A DNA stretch of 64,000 nucleotides, from NCBI GenBank assembly GCA_018398575.1, contig JAGTXZ010000018.1, positions 2,976,001-3,040,000 of the forward strand, written 5' to 3'. Made by a program: the position numbers and the translations under genes. The notes beneath the pieces were generated by a model. The model was not told where the DNA came from. It ran no database searches and saw only the letters and a program-made list of their open reading frames with translations. Origin of the DNA: Ampelomyces quisqualis (taxonomy: Eukaryota; Ascomycota; Dothideomycetes; Pleosporales; Phaeosphaeriaceae). How positions within the stretch are numbered: position 1 is the first letter of the stretch; each line of letters starts with the position of its first letter. Below, piece by piece: positions 19,833 through 30,547 of the stretch.

Positions 19833-21377
19833 TCATACGTTCTCGGTGAATTTGGAACTCCGAGAGTTGTCAGCGGATTGGAGACTGCGACCTAGGGTGC
19901 TACGAGGAGCTTCTGGGTTAGGCGATTGTGGCGGGCTGAAAGGCGACTGGCGCCTCGGGAATGGGGGGGGATCGGCAAATGGGTTGGCATAGTGGTCGTC
20001 GGCGTGTCGTATGACTGGGGTCCGCCCCGGTCCAGGCCGCATGTTCATCGCAGCAGCATCAGCCGCGGCAGGTGATGCATCAATCTCCTTTCCAAATTCT
20101 TTCGAAATGGGTGGTCCACCATAGGTCCCTTGATCGTTATGATAGAAAGAAGAGCCTGAGATAGTGCCTCCACGCGAGAACTGGTCCGAGGTCATGCCCT
20201 CGCTAAATGCGGAGGGAAGTTTCCGACCAGATACACGCTGGAAGCTGCGCTCGCCAGCACTAGTGTTGGTCTCGATGGTTGACTTTGACATGCCCGAAAA
20301 GCGGTTCAAGAATGCAGCAGATATTCGATTGTTCCTGGACGGATCCTGGCTCATGGGGGCGGCGCGTTCACTTGCTTCGTCGTTGGTGAGCTGGAGTGCA
20401 CCGCGCCGTTGCCTCTTGTGACGTTTGAGAAGAAGTAAGACTATAGCCAGAATCAACGCGGCACCAGCAAGACTGCCAACTACACTTCCAACGACTTGAG
20501 GCGTTTGGAGAGGCGTGGTAGGTCCGGAGTTAGTGGAGCCGACGGCAGCTGTGTTTTGGTCAGGGTCAGCAGTGTTCGCTCCCGGACCGTTGTTGTATGT
20601 TGTCGTGTCCGGGGATTGGTACGATGTTGCGCTTGCAGTCCGAGATAATGCCGTCTCGTCAGAATCTGAAGAGAATGAACGGCTAGGTGTACCCGTATAG
20701 TCCGAAGCAGATGCTGATGCAGACGCAGATACGCTTCCCCCAGACACCAAAGATGCAGAGGGCAGGGCAGATGAGCCGACTGAAGAGGGGGTCGAGATGG
20801 AGTCTACAGCAGCTGAAGGTGACGCGGATATAGCGCCGTTTGAGGGTACAGTTGTTGGTGCGGGGGAGGGGGCGACATTGGAGCTTATTTGGGCGACTAC
20901 TACAGATGCTCCCGTTGCAAAAGGATATGCGGGGACGGTCAAGTCGGTGGGAAATGGAGGTACGGCAGGAACGGCAGGAAGTGCAACGGTAGGGGCCGCA
21001 GGGACGGTGGGTACTTGTGGCAAAGAAGGTACTGCCGGTACTGGCACAGCGGGCGGGGTCAAGGCGCCAGCAGGGTTTTTGACTGCTGACACAACTGGCG
21101 CCGCTACCGAGTCTAGGTTGTCCACTGCGGATGGCACGACGCCTGGCACGAACCCTGGCACAACGCCTGGTATGACACCCGGCACAACGCCCGGAATCGG
21201 CGAGTCGACGGCGGCTACTCCCACGGTAGGGGCGGCGGATTCTCCTTGCGTCTTGGTCCCCTGGCCCACTGGATTTCGACTGGTGTGCACGGTCGCGACG
21301 ACTTCTACGCTGACGATCAAGACCTCGGTCGCAGCACCTGCCTGTCGGCGGTGGTGAAACCGATGGTCCTTGGTCAT
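19833..21377 (-). CDS. Single-pass membrane protein with Ser/Thr/Pro ectodomain
   Basis: 514 residues from ATG 21377; an in-frame ATG at 21554 would add 59 polar residues of poor coding quality. The first 30 residues include a His/Arg cluster (HRFHHRRQAG), often seen before processing sites in fungal wall-sensor-like proteins. A long Ser/Thr/Pro/Val ectodomain follows. It includes an elastin-like run, PGVVPGVIPGVVPGFVPGVV, encoded by imperfect 15-bp repeats. One strong transmembrane segment (SVVGSLAGAALILAIVLLLL) is followed by basic KRHKRQRRG, so the C-terminal 180 residues are cytosolic. The layout resembles Mid2/Wsc-like stress sensors, but no cysteine-rich WSC domain is present and the family is not certain. 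No intron is needed. Confidence 0.65.
   Translation of the reverse strand: MTKDHRFHHRRQAGAATEVLIVSVEVVATVHTSRNPVGQGTKTQGESAAPTVGVAAVDSPIPGVVPGVIPGVVPGFVPGVVPSAVDNLDSVAAPVVSAVKNPAGALTPPAVPVPAVPSLPQVPTVPAAPTVALPAVPAVPPFPTDLTVPAYPFATGASVVVAQISSNVAPSPAPTTVPSNGAISASPSAAVDSISTPSSVGSSALPSASLVSGGSVSASASASASDYTGTPSRSFSSDSDETALSRTASATSYQSPDTTTYNNGPGANTADPDQNTAAVGSTNSGPTTPLQTPQVVGSVVGSLAGAALILAIVLLLLKRHKRQRRGALQLTNDEASERAAPMSQDPSRNNRISAAFLNRFSGMSKSTIETNTSAGERSFQRVSGRKLPSAFSEGMTSDQFSRGGTISGSSFYHNDQGTYGGPPISKEFGKEIDASPAAADAAAMNMRPGPGRTPVIRHADDHYANPFADPPPFPRRQSPFSPPQSPNPEAPRSTLGRSLQSADNSRSSKFTENV
21133..21198 (-). repeat. Imperfect 15-bp tandem repeats encoding Pro-Gly-Val-Val-Pro
   Basis: Four to five copies of a 15-bp unit related to GGCACAACGCCTGGC. 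They encode the elastin-like section of the membrane protein's ectodomain. Confidence 0.75.
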
Positions 21378-22915
21378 GGTAGGGGGGCGCCTTTCCTGCT
21401 CTTTCTGTGGCGCCAAGGACGACGTGTCGTGAGGTCCCTTTGGCTGGCCGTTGTTGTTGTTTGTTTGCTCCGTCTGTCGTTTGTCCGGTTGGTTGGTTTG
21501 CGCCCAGCGAGTGCCGGCCCTGCGTATCTGCGACGGTGTTGCGATGGAGTCCATCAAGTGCCGGCGGGTCTATGGCAACGTGCGCGCCAATGAAGCTCCC
21601 AGAGTGTCGGTGGCGGAGGCGATGTGTTTGCGCGACATGTGTCGAATGAGCGAAGCGAGTTGGTTGCGACCGCGGACGGCAGTACGAAGGAGTGGACGTG
21701 TAGGCTTTGGCTGGTGCAAACTTCCAGGCAATGGATGCAGTGTGGTAGTCTCCGGGTGGAGAGTGTCGGCAAACGAACGGACGCCAGGTGACTGGCTGGT
21801 GGGAAGGAAGGATCTGGCGAGGGATCAGCACTCCAATGGCATGGCGGATGAAGTCGCAGGCGCACAGTCAGCGACGGCGGCAGGGACGCACCTGGACGCG
21901 GTCGAGTCGCGAGCATTCACGGCTGGCAGTCGTATCGAGTACTACTAAACGGTCCCCAGAGCCGCACAGCACGGGGGGATAGTCACGTTGCGGCGGAGGT
22001 CGTGTGGGAGAGAGCGCAGCGGCATCGCCAACGGCTGCAACATGGTAGTTCGCGGGCTGTACCTGCGCCATTGGCTGCGTTAGCGAAATTGGTAGGCCCT
22101 GCCGAAATAAGAAGGATCACGGGTGCCATTAGATACGCTCACGGAGACTGCCCACCAGCGAGCAGACGGTTGTGCGACGCCAGCTACCGGGTACGAAGTG
22201 CTATATCACTGCGTTATTGTCCCCGTCATGCTGGTGTCTGCGCCCTGCCATCAGTCTGGTTTGCTGCAGCCACGGCATCAAAGTCGACGCGAATGTGCTC
22301 GGCTCGGCGGCCCCACTTCGCAATCAGTCAGTCTGTCACCGTCTGGAACAGTCCGCCTCACCCAAAGCAAGTCTATTATTGAATACGGTTCCGAGACAGT
22401 CGCCGCCATCTTGAGTTGCCCACGAGTGACTCCTAGCCCCGTGGCTGTTACTAGTTAGCAGTCTCCTCATGGCCAGGTGCAGTTTGTGTTCCCTGGGGCG
22501 GATATTGCCAAGCCAGCTCGAGATTGAGACCTCTAGCCTCTCGGGCTGCGACCAGGGTCTGGCCTCTGGATTCTCTTATTCCAGACGGCCGTCGATCAAA
22601 CTTTGACTTCACATGGCCGTACCCGTTCCCACAAACTCTTGGGGAGCGGGTAGTGGGCGATACCGCGCGGTGCTTGATGTCAAGAATCCACCGTCGCTCG
22701 CTGTACTCGGTGCTCGGTACCTGCATTCCTCGTCTCGTTCGCACGTGCGGTTCACGCTGCCGCCACGCGTGCACCTGCCTTGCGCTGCGTATTTCCGTAT
22801 TTACCCCTCCCGTCCACTGTGCTGCCATTGCACACACCGAGCTAGCCTGCACAGCCAGAATAAACACGTTATCTGCCTTGAAATGTTCATTGACAACGCC
22901 TTGCTGCCCTCGTGA
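21378..22915. other. Divergent intergenic region, no gene seen
   Basis: About 1.5 kb between two divergent genes. Several short overlapping ORFs on both strands show no conserved motif and I treat them as chance. No repeat stands out. Confidence 0.45.
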
Positions 22916-25182
22916 ATGTCGACAGCACCAGCATCTGCGGAATCACTCACAGCGCGACACGAGATTATGACGTCGCAAGCACATGGGCCAGCCTCAGCCC
23001 AACAAAGATACACTGGCCATCCACCACCTTTACCACCGCGCGGACAGTCTCTCCATGCGGCGCAAGCAGACAAGATTGGTACTTCAATCATGGTAATGTC
23101 GTCTCACGATCCACGATCATCCTCTACACAATCACTCGTCCCTGACCCTGCGGTGAACACCTCGAATCTTCGCCGGGTACTGCTTGTCTATATACATGGC
23201 TTCATGGGGAATGAGACAAGCTTTCGAAGTTTCCCAGCTCACGTGCACAACCTCGTTACCGTCACACTTGCGGACACACATGTAGTACATACAAAGCTCT
23301 ATCCCAAGTATCAATCACGAAACACACTGGAACACGCTAGAGATAACTTCTCCAATTGGTACAAACTACCCTTCGTAACATGGCCGCTCAACTAACGAGT
23401 TATAGGCTAGCCCCTCATGAAGACCAATGGACTGACATTATCTTGCTTGGACATTCCATGGGCGGTCTGCTTGCTGCAGACATCGCACTAGTTTTCCGGC
23501 ATCGAATCGTTGGTGTGATCAACTTCGATGTTCCTTTCCTTGGGATGCACCCTGGCATTATCAAAGCCGGTCTTGGGAGCCTTTTCAGTCCGGCTCCACC
23601 ACCTGTAGATGTTATTCCAGAAGAACAACCGGAGAAAAAACCTAGCCGGATCGGTACGCTTTTCAACCCGAAGCCGTCAGATCCAAACTTCAACCCTTCA
23701 TTTCACAACGATGTGCAACTGCCCGTACGTAAAGGCTGGGAGAACACCTTACATTGGCTGAATAAGCACTATTCCAAAGGCCTCAGGGAAGGCGCAAAGG
23801 GACTGGTCAGGTCTCACTTTGAATTCGGCAGTGCAATGGCAGATTACAAGGAACTCAAAGACCGGTATGCTCGTGTGCGAGCCTTGGAGGAGGACGATGA
23901 GAAGACAAGAAAATCGACCAATCCAGGAGTTGCCTCGCCACCCCGCATACGCTTCGTCAATTACTACACGGTAAGCACGGGACGCCCAAAGAAGCCCAAA
24001 TCGCCCAAATCTCCAAGGTCTCCATCGCCATCTCGACCGCCCAGCAGAGGTCTTTCCCACCATGACAGCGATGGTGCTTCAATCGCACGAGTATCGCAGC
24101 CAGCAGTAGCAAGCATGAGGCCTCAGTCTGAAATGAACAGCCCTCGCATCTCAGTAGAGGTGCAAGAGCATCGTGGAAATGGTATTGTACCTGTAGCCCC
24201 AATAGAGCCGCTCTCAGCGACCAGTCCCGTGGATAGCTGTTCTGCACCGGGCTCCACACGTGTCGACAGTGCACCTAGTCTGCCAGACATTCCGCCCATC
24301 CCAGAAGAGCCTACATTTGTGGATCTGATGCAGTTCGCAGACAAGCAACAACGCAAAGTTGCCGAGAAAGAGCACGACAAGGCGCTGAAGGAGTATCAGA
24401 AGCTGGTCAAAGCACGTAATAAGGCTATTGAGAAGCGAACCAAAATTGAAGAGAAGTGGGAAAAGCAGCAAGAGCAACAGAAGCAACCAGAAAGTCATCA
24501 GCAGCAAGAGGAACGCCGACTACGACAGGAAAGAGAACGAATGGAAAAAGAACAAGCACGCCTCGAAGGAAGAGAGCCAAACTTCAGCACCGACAAGGAC
24601 TCGAAGAAAGAGCTGGAAAATTGGGATTCAAACAAGGTCCAAAAGGAAGCCGAATCGACAAAAGACTCTCACCCCAGCACAGACATGCACGTAGGCTACG
24701 AAATGCGGCCCGAAGAAGCCCCCGAGATCCTCGCCCTTGACGAGGACGTCGGAACTATGCAACTCGGCGACACCACCCCACACCCCAACAACCCCTACAC
24801 CAACTACGACTTCTCGCACTCGGCCATCATGAACCAAGCCACCCCCGACGACCGCGCGTCCATGCACGATTCCTCGTATAGCCTCGCTACGACGGATAGT
24901 CATGCCAGCCATGTGGCAGCCGAAGGCGACGAGCAGCAGCAGAAGAAGTTGAAAAAGTTGAAAAAGTTCTGCATGCTGCCGCCCAAGGATTCAGCAGGGA
25001 ACACGGATCCGACGTGGGTGAGGGTGTACATGCAAGACATGGATGAAGTCACAGCGCACACGAGTCTGTTCTTCGTGAACGACACGTACGAGCGGCTAGT
25101 CGGGGATGTGGGTGCGAGGATTGAGGAGTGGATCCGCGAGGCGGACAGCGTGAGGGTGGCTCGGGACATGGCTGACATGTAG
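22916..25182 (+). CDS. Alpha/beta hydrolase (lipase-like) with long disordered and coiled-coil region
   Basis: Two exons, 22916-23358 and 23406-25182, with a 47-nt GTACAA...TAG intron that restores Trp across the join, give 739 residues. The oxyanion region VYIHGFMGNETSF (about 80) and nucleophile elbow GHSMGG (about 165) mark an alpha/beta hydrolase of the DUF676/lipase-like type. A catalytic Ser inside GHSMGG is seen; the Asp and His are not assigned. Residues about 290-430 are Ser/Pro-rich. A strongly charged coiled coil follows (KALKEYQKLVKARNKAIEKR and following Gln/Glu/Arg repeats). The C-terminal 90 residues, starting with a Lys-rich KKLKKLKKFCMLPPKD, are again folded and contain HTSLFFVNDTYERLVGDVG, conserved in fungal relatives as I recall them. 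Substrate unknown; lipid or ester hydrolysis is inference. Confidence 0.8.
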
Positions 25183-25255
25183 AAAGGCATGTTTACATCG
25201 TATCCAGTTGGAATCTACCCTGAGAAACTGCCTTCCTCCCCCGCACATGACAACC

Positions 25256-25827
25256 TCACAACCACCCCTGCCCCATCGCCGCCCACCCTACCCCCGCAAC
25301 CGCCCAGAGCGCATACAACCCGCCCAGTAACCCAACCACCTGCTCGCTGCCGCGCACCGCATCGTTGAATTTCTGCACAAAAGGGACGCGCGTTTGATCC
25401 CTCTCGTTCCAAAACGCAGCCATGTGTCGCTGCGCGAAGAATACCATTGCTGCGTTGGCCGCGCTGGCGGATTGTAGCGCGGCGGGCGAGGAGCCGTAGG
25501 ATGTAGTGAGCAGGACGAGAGGGGTGAGGAGGGATACTAGTAGCTACAACGGTTCGCACACACACACGTCAGTTGGCGTCATGGTAGGCAGTGGGGCAGC
25601 GGATCGGGTGGGCTGCGTACGCTGATTGTCCCGCTCGTCTGCGTCGTGCGCGTCTTGTGCAGGCGCTGGGCTGCGGTGGTACTCCATTCCGCGGCCTTTT
25701 CGCTCTGGGCTTCGTAGTGTTGTAGGCGCGTGATGTTTTGGTACGAGAGGAAGAGGCCGTAGGCGGACAGGGCTGAGGTGAGGCCTAGTTGGAGAAAGCT
25801 TTTTGCGAGGGGGATCGGGGTTGACAT
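25256..25827 (-). CDS. Small multi-pass membrane protein, unknown function
   Basis: Two exons, 25827-25621 and 25543-25256, with a 77-nt GTACGC...TAG intron, phase 0, give 164 residues. Hydrophobic segments appear at about 8-28 (LQLGLTSALSAYGLFLSY), 70-84 (LLVSLLTPLVLLTT) and 137-158 (VVGLLGGLYALWAVAGVGWA), so two or three membrane passes are likely. A soluble basic and aromatic loop (RHMAAFWNERDQTRVPFVQ) precedes the last one. I do not recognise the family. The ATG at 25827 is preferred over longer upstream frames because those run into a transposon-like element. The 3' end is 73 bases from the end of the convergent hydrolase gene. Confidence 0.7.
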
Positions 25828-26097
25828 TTTGGACTTGGCTCGGGGCTGGGTCTTGGGAGGGGTGGGAGTTGGAGTTGAGGTGCTTGGGCTTCGCTTCAGG
25901 TGGTCAAGCTTTTTGTTTATCGGAAAGGGTGGGAGGTTTTCACGGTCGGGTCTTTGGCGGATGTTGAGTTGTGAAGTTCGTTGTTTATGGAAATGGCATG
26001 CGCGGAGGTGGTGAGGGACGTCATCGGTTGGAGCGCTGGGGTATCCCTGTCGTGTTTCGCTTAGAGCTTGAGCTTCGGCTTGGGGTTGTTGGGAGAC

Positions 26098-26417
26098 GTT
26101 ACGCCGCACCCCCCTAAGACACTGCCAAGGCTAAATCAGCCAACCATCTCAAGTGAATTTAGCCCTGCACTCACATTAGGTTAGACCTAAAAGTCTAAAT
26201 CTAAACTTTTCAAAATCCTCTACTTTAACAGCACAAACAAGAACTTGTAGAACAATTTTTTTTAAAGTTTTTTTACATATATATAATCTGCTTTATTAGA
26301 ATACCTATTTTGTTTCGTAGAAACAGATAATATTTTAGGTGTGTAGGTGACTTTAAAGGGCTTTACAACAGGGGCTTATGGGGGTGCGCAACACTTCTTA
26401 TGGTGGTGCGGCGTAAC
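26098..26417. mobile_element. MITE-like element with 21-bp terminal inverted repeats
   Basis: The left end begins GTTACGCCGCACCCCCCTAAG. The right end, read on the minus strand, is the same 21-mer with two mismatches. The interior is AT-rich (poly-T and TATATATA) and has no ORF, unlike the GC-richer flanks. If the terminal TA at each end (26100-26101 and 26414-26415) is a target duplication, the element is 26102-26413, about 312 bp. That fits a Tc1/mariner-type non-autonomous element. It lies 271 bases upstream of the start of the small membrane-protein gene. Confidence 0.75.
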
Positions 26418-27271
26418 TTCTCCCGGGGTTGTTTGGTGTCATGAGAAATACACGTCTTAGGCTGAGGAAAGTGTCATTATTGGTGCATGCGAGTCTCTGC
26501 GTCAGATCTGCTCGAGTCTTTCCGTGCTATACCGACACGATTCGTCGTGTCTATGTTCTGCAGCTCCGTTGTGGAGGCGTCGGGCTTCCAACCGATGCGG
26601 AGAATCGAGATGCAAGCCGCCGCCCGCTGAATGGCATCACGAGGCTGCTCATGCCGTCGGACATTGGCCAATCTCTGCGACGCTGCTTTTCGGCTTGCCC
26701 ATCAACGCTGGCGCTGCATTCCGGGCTTTTCGAGTACTTGACCGTGACTTCTACAACGCTTCAAGGTAGCGACAACAACGTGTGAGAGCGGAACAATTGC
26801 GTCGCAGTTCGCGCATTCCAGTGTGCCTTCTGCTAGCGTAATGCGTCATGTTGCCGGTGCTCGGGTCCCTGTCGCGTGGCGCAAGCTCCAGAGCTCGTGA
26901 CTATCGAAAGCTCATCTCTCAACGAATATTCCATGTTGTAGCCCAGCATTCCGTGTCGCGACCCGTCGATTGAAGGTCGTTTCATCCATCCCCTTGCGAT
27001 GCATCAACCACTGTGGCCGTAGCCAAATTGTTCGTCAGTGCGGGCAGTCGCGCCTCGGGAGCTCCTGCATTATCGGCCGCCCGCTCCTTTTCGGAGCAAC
27101 TTGCTGCAACCTGTATTCGGCGCCAACCTCGACTCAGGACTGCCTTGTACTGCGGGGAAGTTGGTACAAGCAGACTAGTTGTCATCATCTGACGTGAATG
27201 CTTGCGGCGCATAGCTCTTCATTGCTACTTCTTCCGAGTGGCTTCGTTTCTCTTCCATCCACACCGTCCAA
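26418..27271. other. Intergenic, no gene seen
   Basis: About 850 bases of GC-balanced sequence with only short, featureless ORFs upstream of glycogenin. Confidence 0.4.
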
Positions 27272-30080
27272 ATGGCGCGTCCTCTGGAAGATGTTTACTG
27301 CACAGTGGGCTTTCTCGTCGGCCACCAGTCACATGAGCTAACGAACATGACAGCTGCTTATGAGCGATTCTTACCTACCAGGCAAGTACAATCGGGAGCA
27401 GCGGTGGTATTGGGAACTGATTTGACTTACTGTCCCAGGTGCTGCTGTCCTTGCTCATTCCCTGCGCGATGCCGGGACGAAGAAGAAGCTCGCCGTGCTT
27501 GTCACGCTGGATACGCTGTCTGCCAGTACCATCACCCAGCTGAAGACGCTATACGACTACCTCATCCCCGTTGAACGCATACGTACCCCAAGTCCCGCGA
27601 ACTTGTATCTTATGGGCCGTCCTGATCTCTCCTTCGCCTTCACCAAGATTGCGCTCTGGAGACAAACGCAATTCCGCAAGATCGTATACCTCGATGCCGA
27701 TGTCGTTGCGCTCCGAGCTTTGGACGAGCTGTTTGACATCGAGGCGTCTTTCGCCGCCGCCCCCGATATTGGCTGGCCCGATGCCTTCAACAGTGGCGTT
27801 ATGGTCATATCCCCGAGTATGGGTGAATACTGGGCGCTGCAAACAATGGCAGCGACTGGCGACAGCTTCGATGGTGCTGACCAAGGTCTGCTGAACCAGT
27901 ACTTTGAGCACCGCCCGTGGCAACGGCTCAAGTTCACCTACAACTGCACGCCAAACGCCGAGTACCAGTGGGAGCCGGCGTACCGCTACTACAAGAGGGA
28001 CATTGCCGCCGTACACTTCATCGGCAAAGACAAGCCATGGTCCGGTCATCGCTCGACCGCGCCGGGCGTATATGGCGAGCTGTTGGGTCAATGGTGGCAA
28101 GTACATGACAGGCATCTAAGACAGGAAGCTTCAGGTACTACCCAAGATCAACTCCAGATTGGAGCTCAGAGCACAGAACACTATCAAACTTCTGCGCCTG
28201 TCCCAGATATCGTTGTTGAACCAGAAGCCCCTGTCACTACCACAGAGCCTCCCATGACCGAGCCTGGCCAAGTGACAGAGAATGTTGACCTAGGCCTAGT
28301 AGAACCCACCCCAACAGTAGAGCAGCGCAATTTCTCGGCCCCTAAGATGGAATGGGACGCGACCAAGTTCGAGCCGCCAGCACAGTCAAAGCCCGAGGCT
28401 GCGAACTTCCCCACCGCGCAGTACACTTTTAGCGACAGCCGGTACTTGTTCAAAGCGCCGCAAGCATACCCAGAGCCACCAAAGGATATGTGGTACAAAG
28501 TGCCTGAGCATAGACCTCAGCCCACCGAGAAACCCAAGCCAATCTTCCCGTGGGAACATCAGGCAGACCGACCTCAACCGACACGAGTCTTCGCTGAGGA
28601 CTCACCAGAACTTACACCGCTTGCATCTCCCACACACACTTTCTCCACGGTGCATTACGAGAACAGCGAAAGAGATGGTGCAGTCAAAAGCCCGGGCGGG
28701 TCGTCTCCACCAAAAACTGCCGATCAGCAATGGCAGTCCTTTCAGCAAAGCAGCGCCAATGCATGGGACAGCGTACCAGGTATCGATAATTATGTGCGCG
28801 CAATAATGAGCTCGCAGGGTAGGCAGAATAAGACCCAGATACTAAAGCACACGACTGGCACAGAAGATCTCGATTCCCCACAACTCGAACGAAAGAACCG
28901 ACGCGAAAGCCTCATTCTCACCGACTTCCCCTCCGCAGTGGAAAGACCGAGTCTGCCCGTGACACCAGCGCCTATCAGACGTCCTACCTTTTGGGGCGAG
29001 GAACGAACTGAAGCTGGCGAACTTCCTGCCGCCGAGGGCGTGCCTGATCAAACCGAATGGGTATGTCCGCAATGCAACTTTTCTTCTGTCCATGCGTCAG
29101 ATTTCCAGCGTCATCGCGAGTCACTTGCTTCTGCTACTACAGCTGTAGTGACCCCTGATACAACTGCTGGTACTGCTCTGCTGCCCACATCCGAGAAATT
29201 ATCGAGCAAGACGAAGGCTAGTCCAATTCTTGACGAAGCACCCACGTCTGCATCTAAGAGCACGTTGGTGGACTTGACGGTGACGTTGACGAAACCCTTT
29301 TTTCGAAGCGGCCTCAGCGCCAGCGGAGTTCCGCTGGCATCGTTGACCGATGCGAGTTTGCTTGAGAACAAACAAACGACCTTGGCTTGAACCCATCCTT
29401 ATCTGCTGCGTCTACTGCGTCTGCTCGACGAGAAGCGACGATACCCAAGCATCGCTATCAACACCCACAATTCAGACCTTAAAGCTGACTCTGAAACGCG
29501 TGTAAAGAATCCAAATGCAAAGCTTGAGCAGCTTCGGCGATCATCCCTTATAGAGATCGAGCACATGACGAAAGATCCACATCCCGATCCACCGCTACGC
29601 TCACTCCCCGAGCACTCCGTTCTGGACGACGCGGATATGATCCAGCTTCACCGTCAATTCAGCGGAGGTGCGTCACCTCATGGACTCGATACGATGAGCG
29701 GTATGGACGGAGCAGCAGACCACAGTGGCGCGCAAACTTTTGCAAACGCGCCTCAGCCTGCTCCAGGTATTTCCACGCTCGACTTTGCCCAAAGCATTGG
29801 AATTTCCAGAGATGAAAGCAGTAGTAAGGGTGGTGGTTCTTCTGAAGGACTCTTCTTTTCCTCACAGGATCTCACGTCGAGTTCGACTACTTCCACAACG
29901 CAGCAGATCTCGAGCTCGATGTCGCAATACTCCTCCACCCAGCAGTTCTCATCCTCGAGCGGACCCCAGATACAGTCTGGAAAGACGACGTTTACGCTGC
30001 CAGACTTTGGCAAAGACAACGAAACAGCTCTCGTAGCAGCTCGCGAGGATGTACTCAGTCCTACTCAGCCGGAAGAGTAA
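27272..30080 (+). CDS. Glycogenin (GT8 family), C-terminal tail with frame breaks
   Basis: Exons 27272-27304, 27354-27381 and 27439 onward. Together they read DVYCTLLMSDSYLPGAAVLAHSL, the glycogenin start. The first intron (49 nt) has donor GTGGGC. The second (57 nt) has donor GCAAGT, a GC-AG intron. Glycogenin primes glycogen synthesis by self-glucosylation. The GT8 domain (about 1-230) has the DAD metal motif in YLDADVVALR, GWPDAFNSGVM, DGADQGLLNQYF and HFIGKDKPW. A long disordered Pro/Thr-rich region follows, with a TGA at 29388-29390. Beyond it the same frame stays open and carries a family-like block, NAKLEQLRRSSLIEIEH, to a stop at 30080. Between 29355 and 29500 the sense appears to switch frames, so the true gene either is longer with indels or ends at 29390 with a decayed tail. 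Confidence 0.82.
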
Positions 30081-30547
30081 CGGGGTGGAAGTAGTTTGTT
30101 GAGTTTTGTCAGTACTCGTGATTCTAGTCACTAGATGTGTGTGCTTGTTCGTTGCGTTAATTTGTAAATGCCCAGCGCCTGGTAGTAAGCGTCATGTGTC
30201 ATTTTTCCTGTTCAGAGTGGCATTGTTTGCTTTCATCTTGCATGTCCATCCGCTCTAGCATTGCATCGCAGAATGTTCTCTATCATTTGCACATACTGTA
30301 GTATGCGTGCTTAGCACGTCCGAGAAAGTAAGCTTCCATGCTCAAAGACAAGCTTTGCATGCATGTATTGATCTTGTCTGCTACCCAGTCGCAGGTGTTG
30401 AAACGATTCGATTCTAAGAGTAAGCTCCTTCTAGACCGGCAGAATTTACACGACGATGTGGGTCTAGATTGGACCGAGGCGAAACGTGCCCAGGGCAGTC
30501 ATTGCAGTGGACGGTTCGTGTTTGTTTCTTCCATCTATAGCAATGTC
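30081..30547. other. Intergenic, no gene seen
   Basis: About 470 bases between glycogenin and the dipeptidase; AT-balanced, no repeats noticed. Confidence 0.4.

Noticed and set aside
20683..21831. 382-codon minus-strand ORF
   Set aside because: Overlaps the membrane-protein gene in another frame; low-complexity Arg/Ser/Pro translation.
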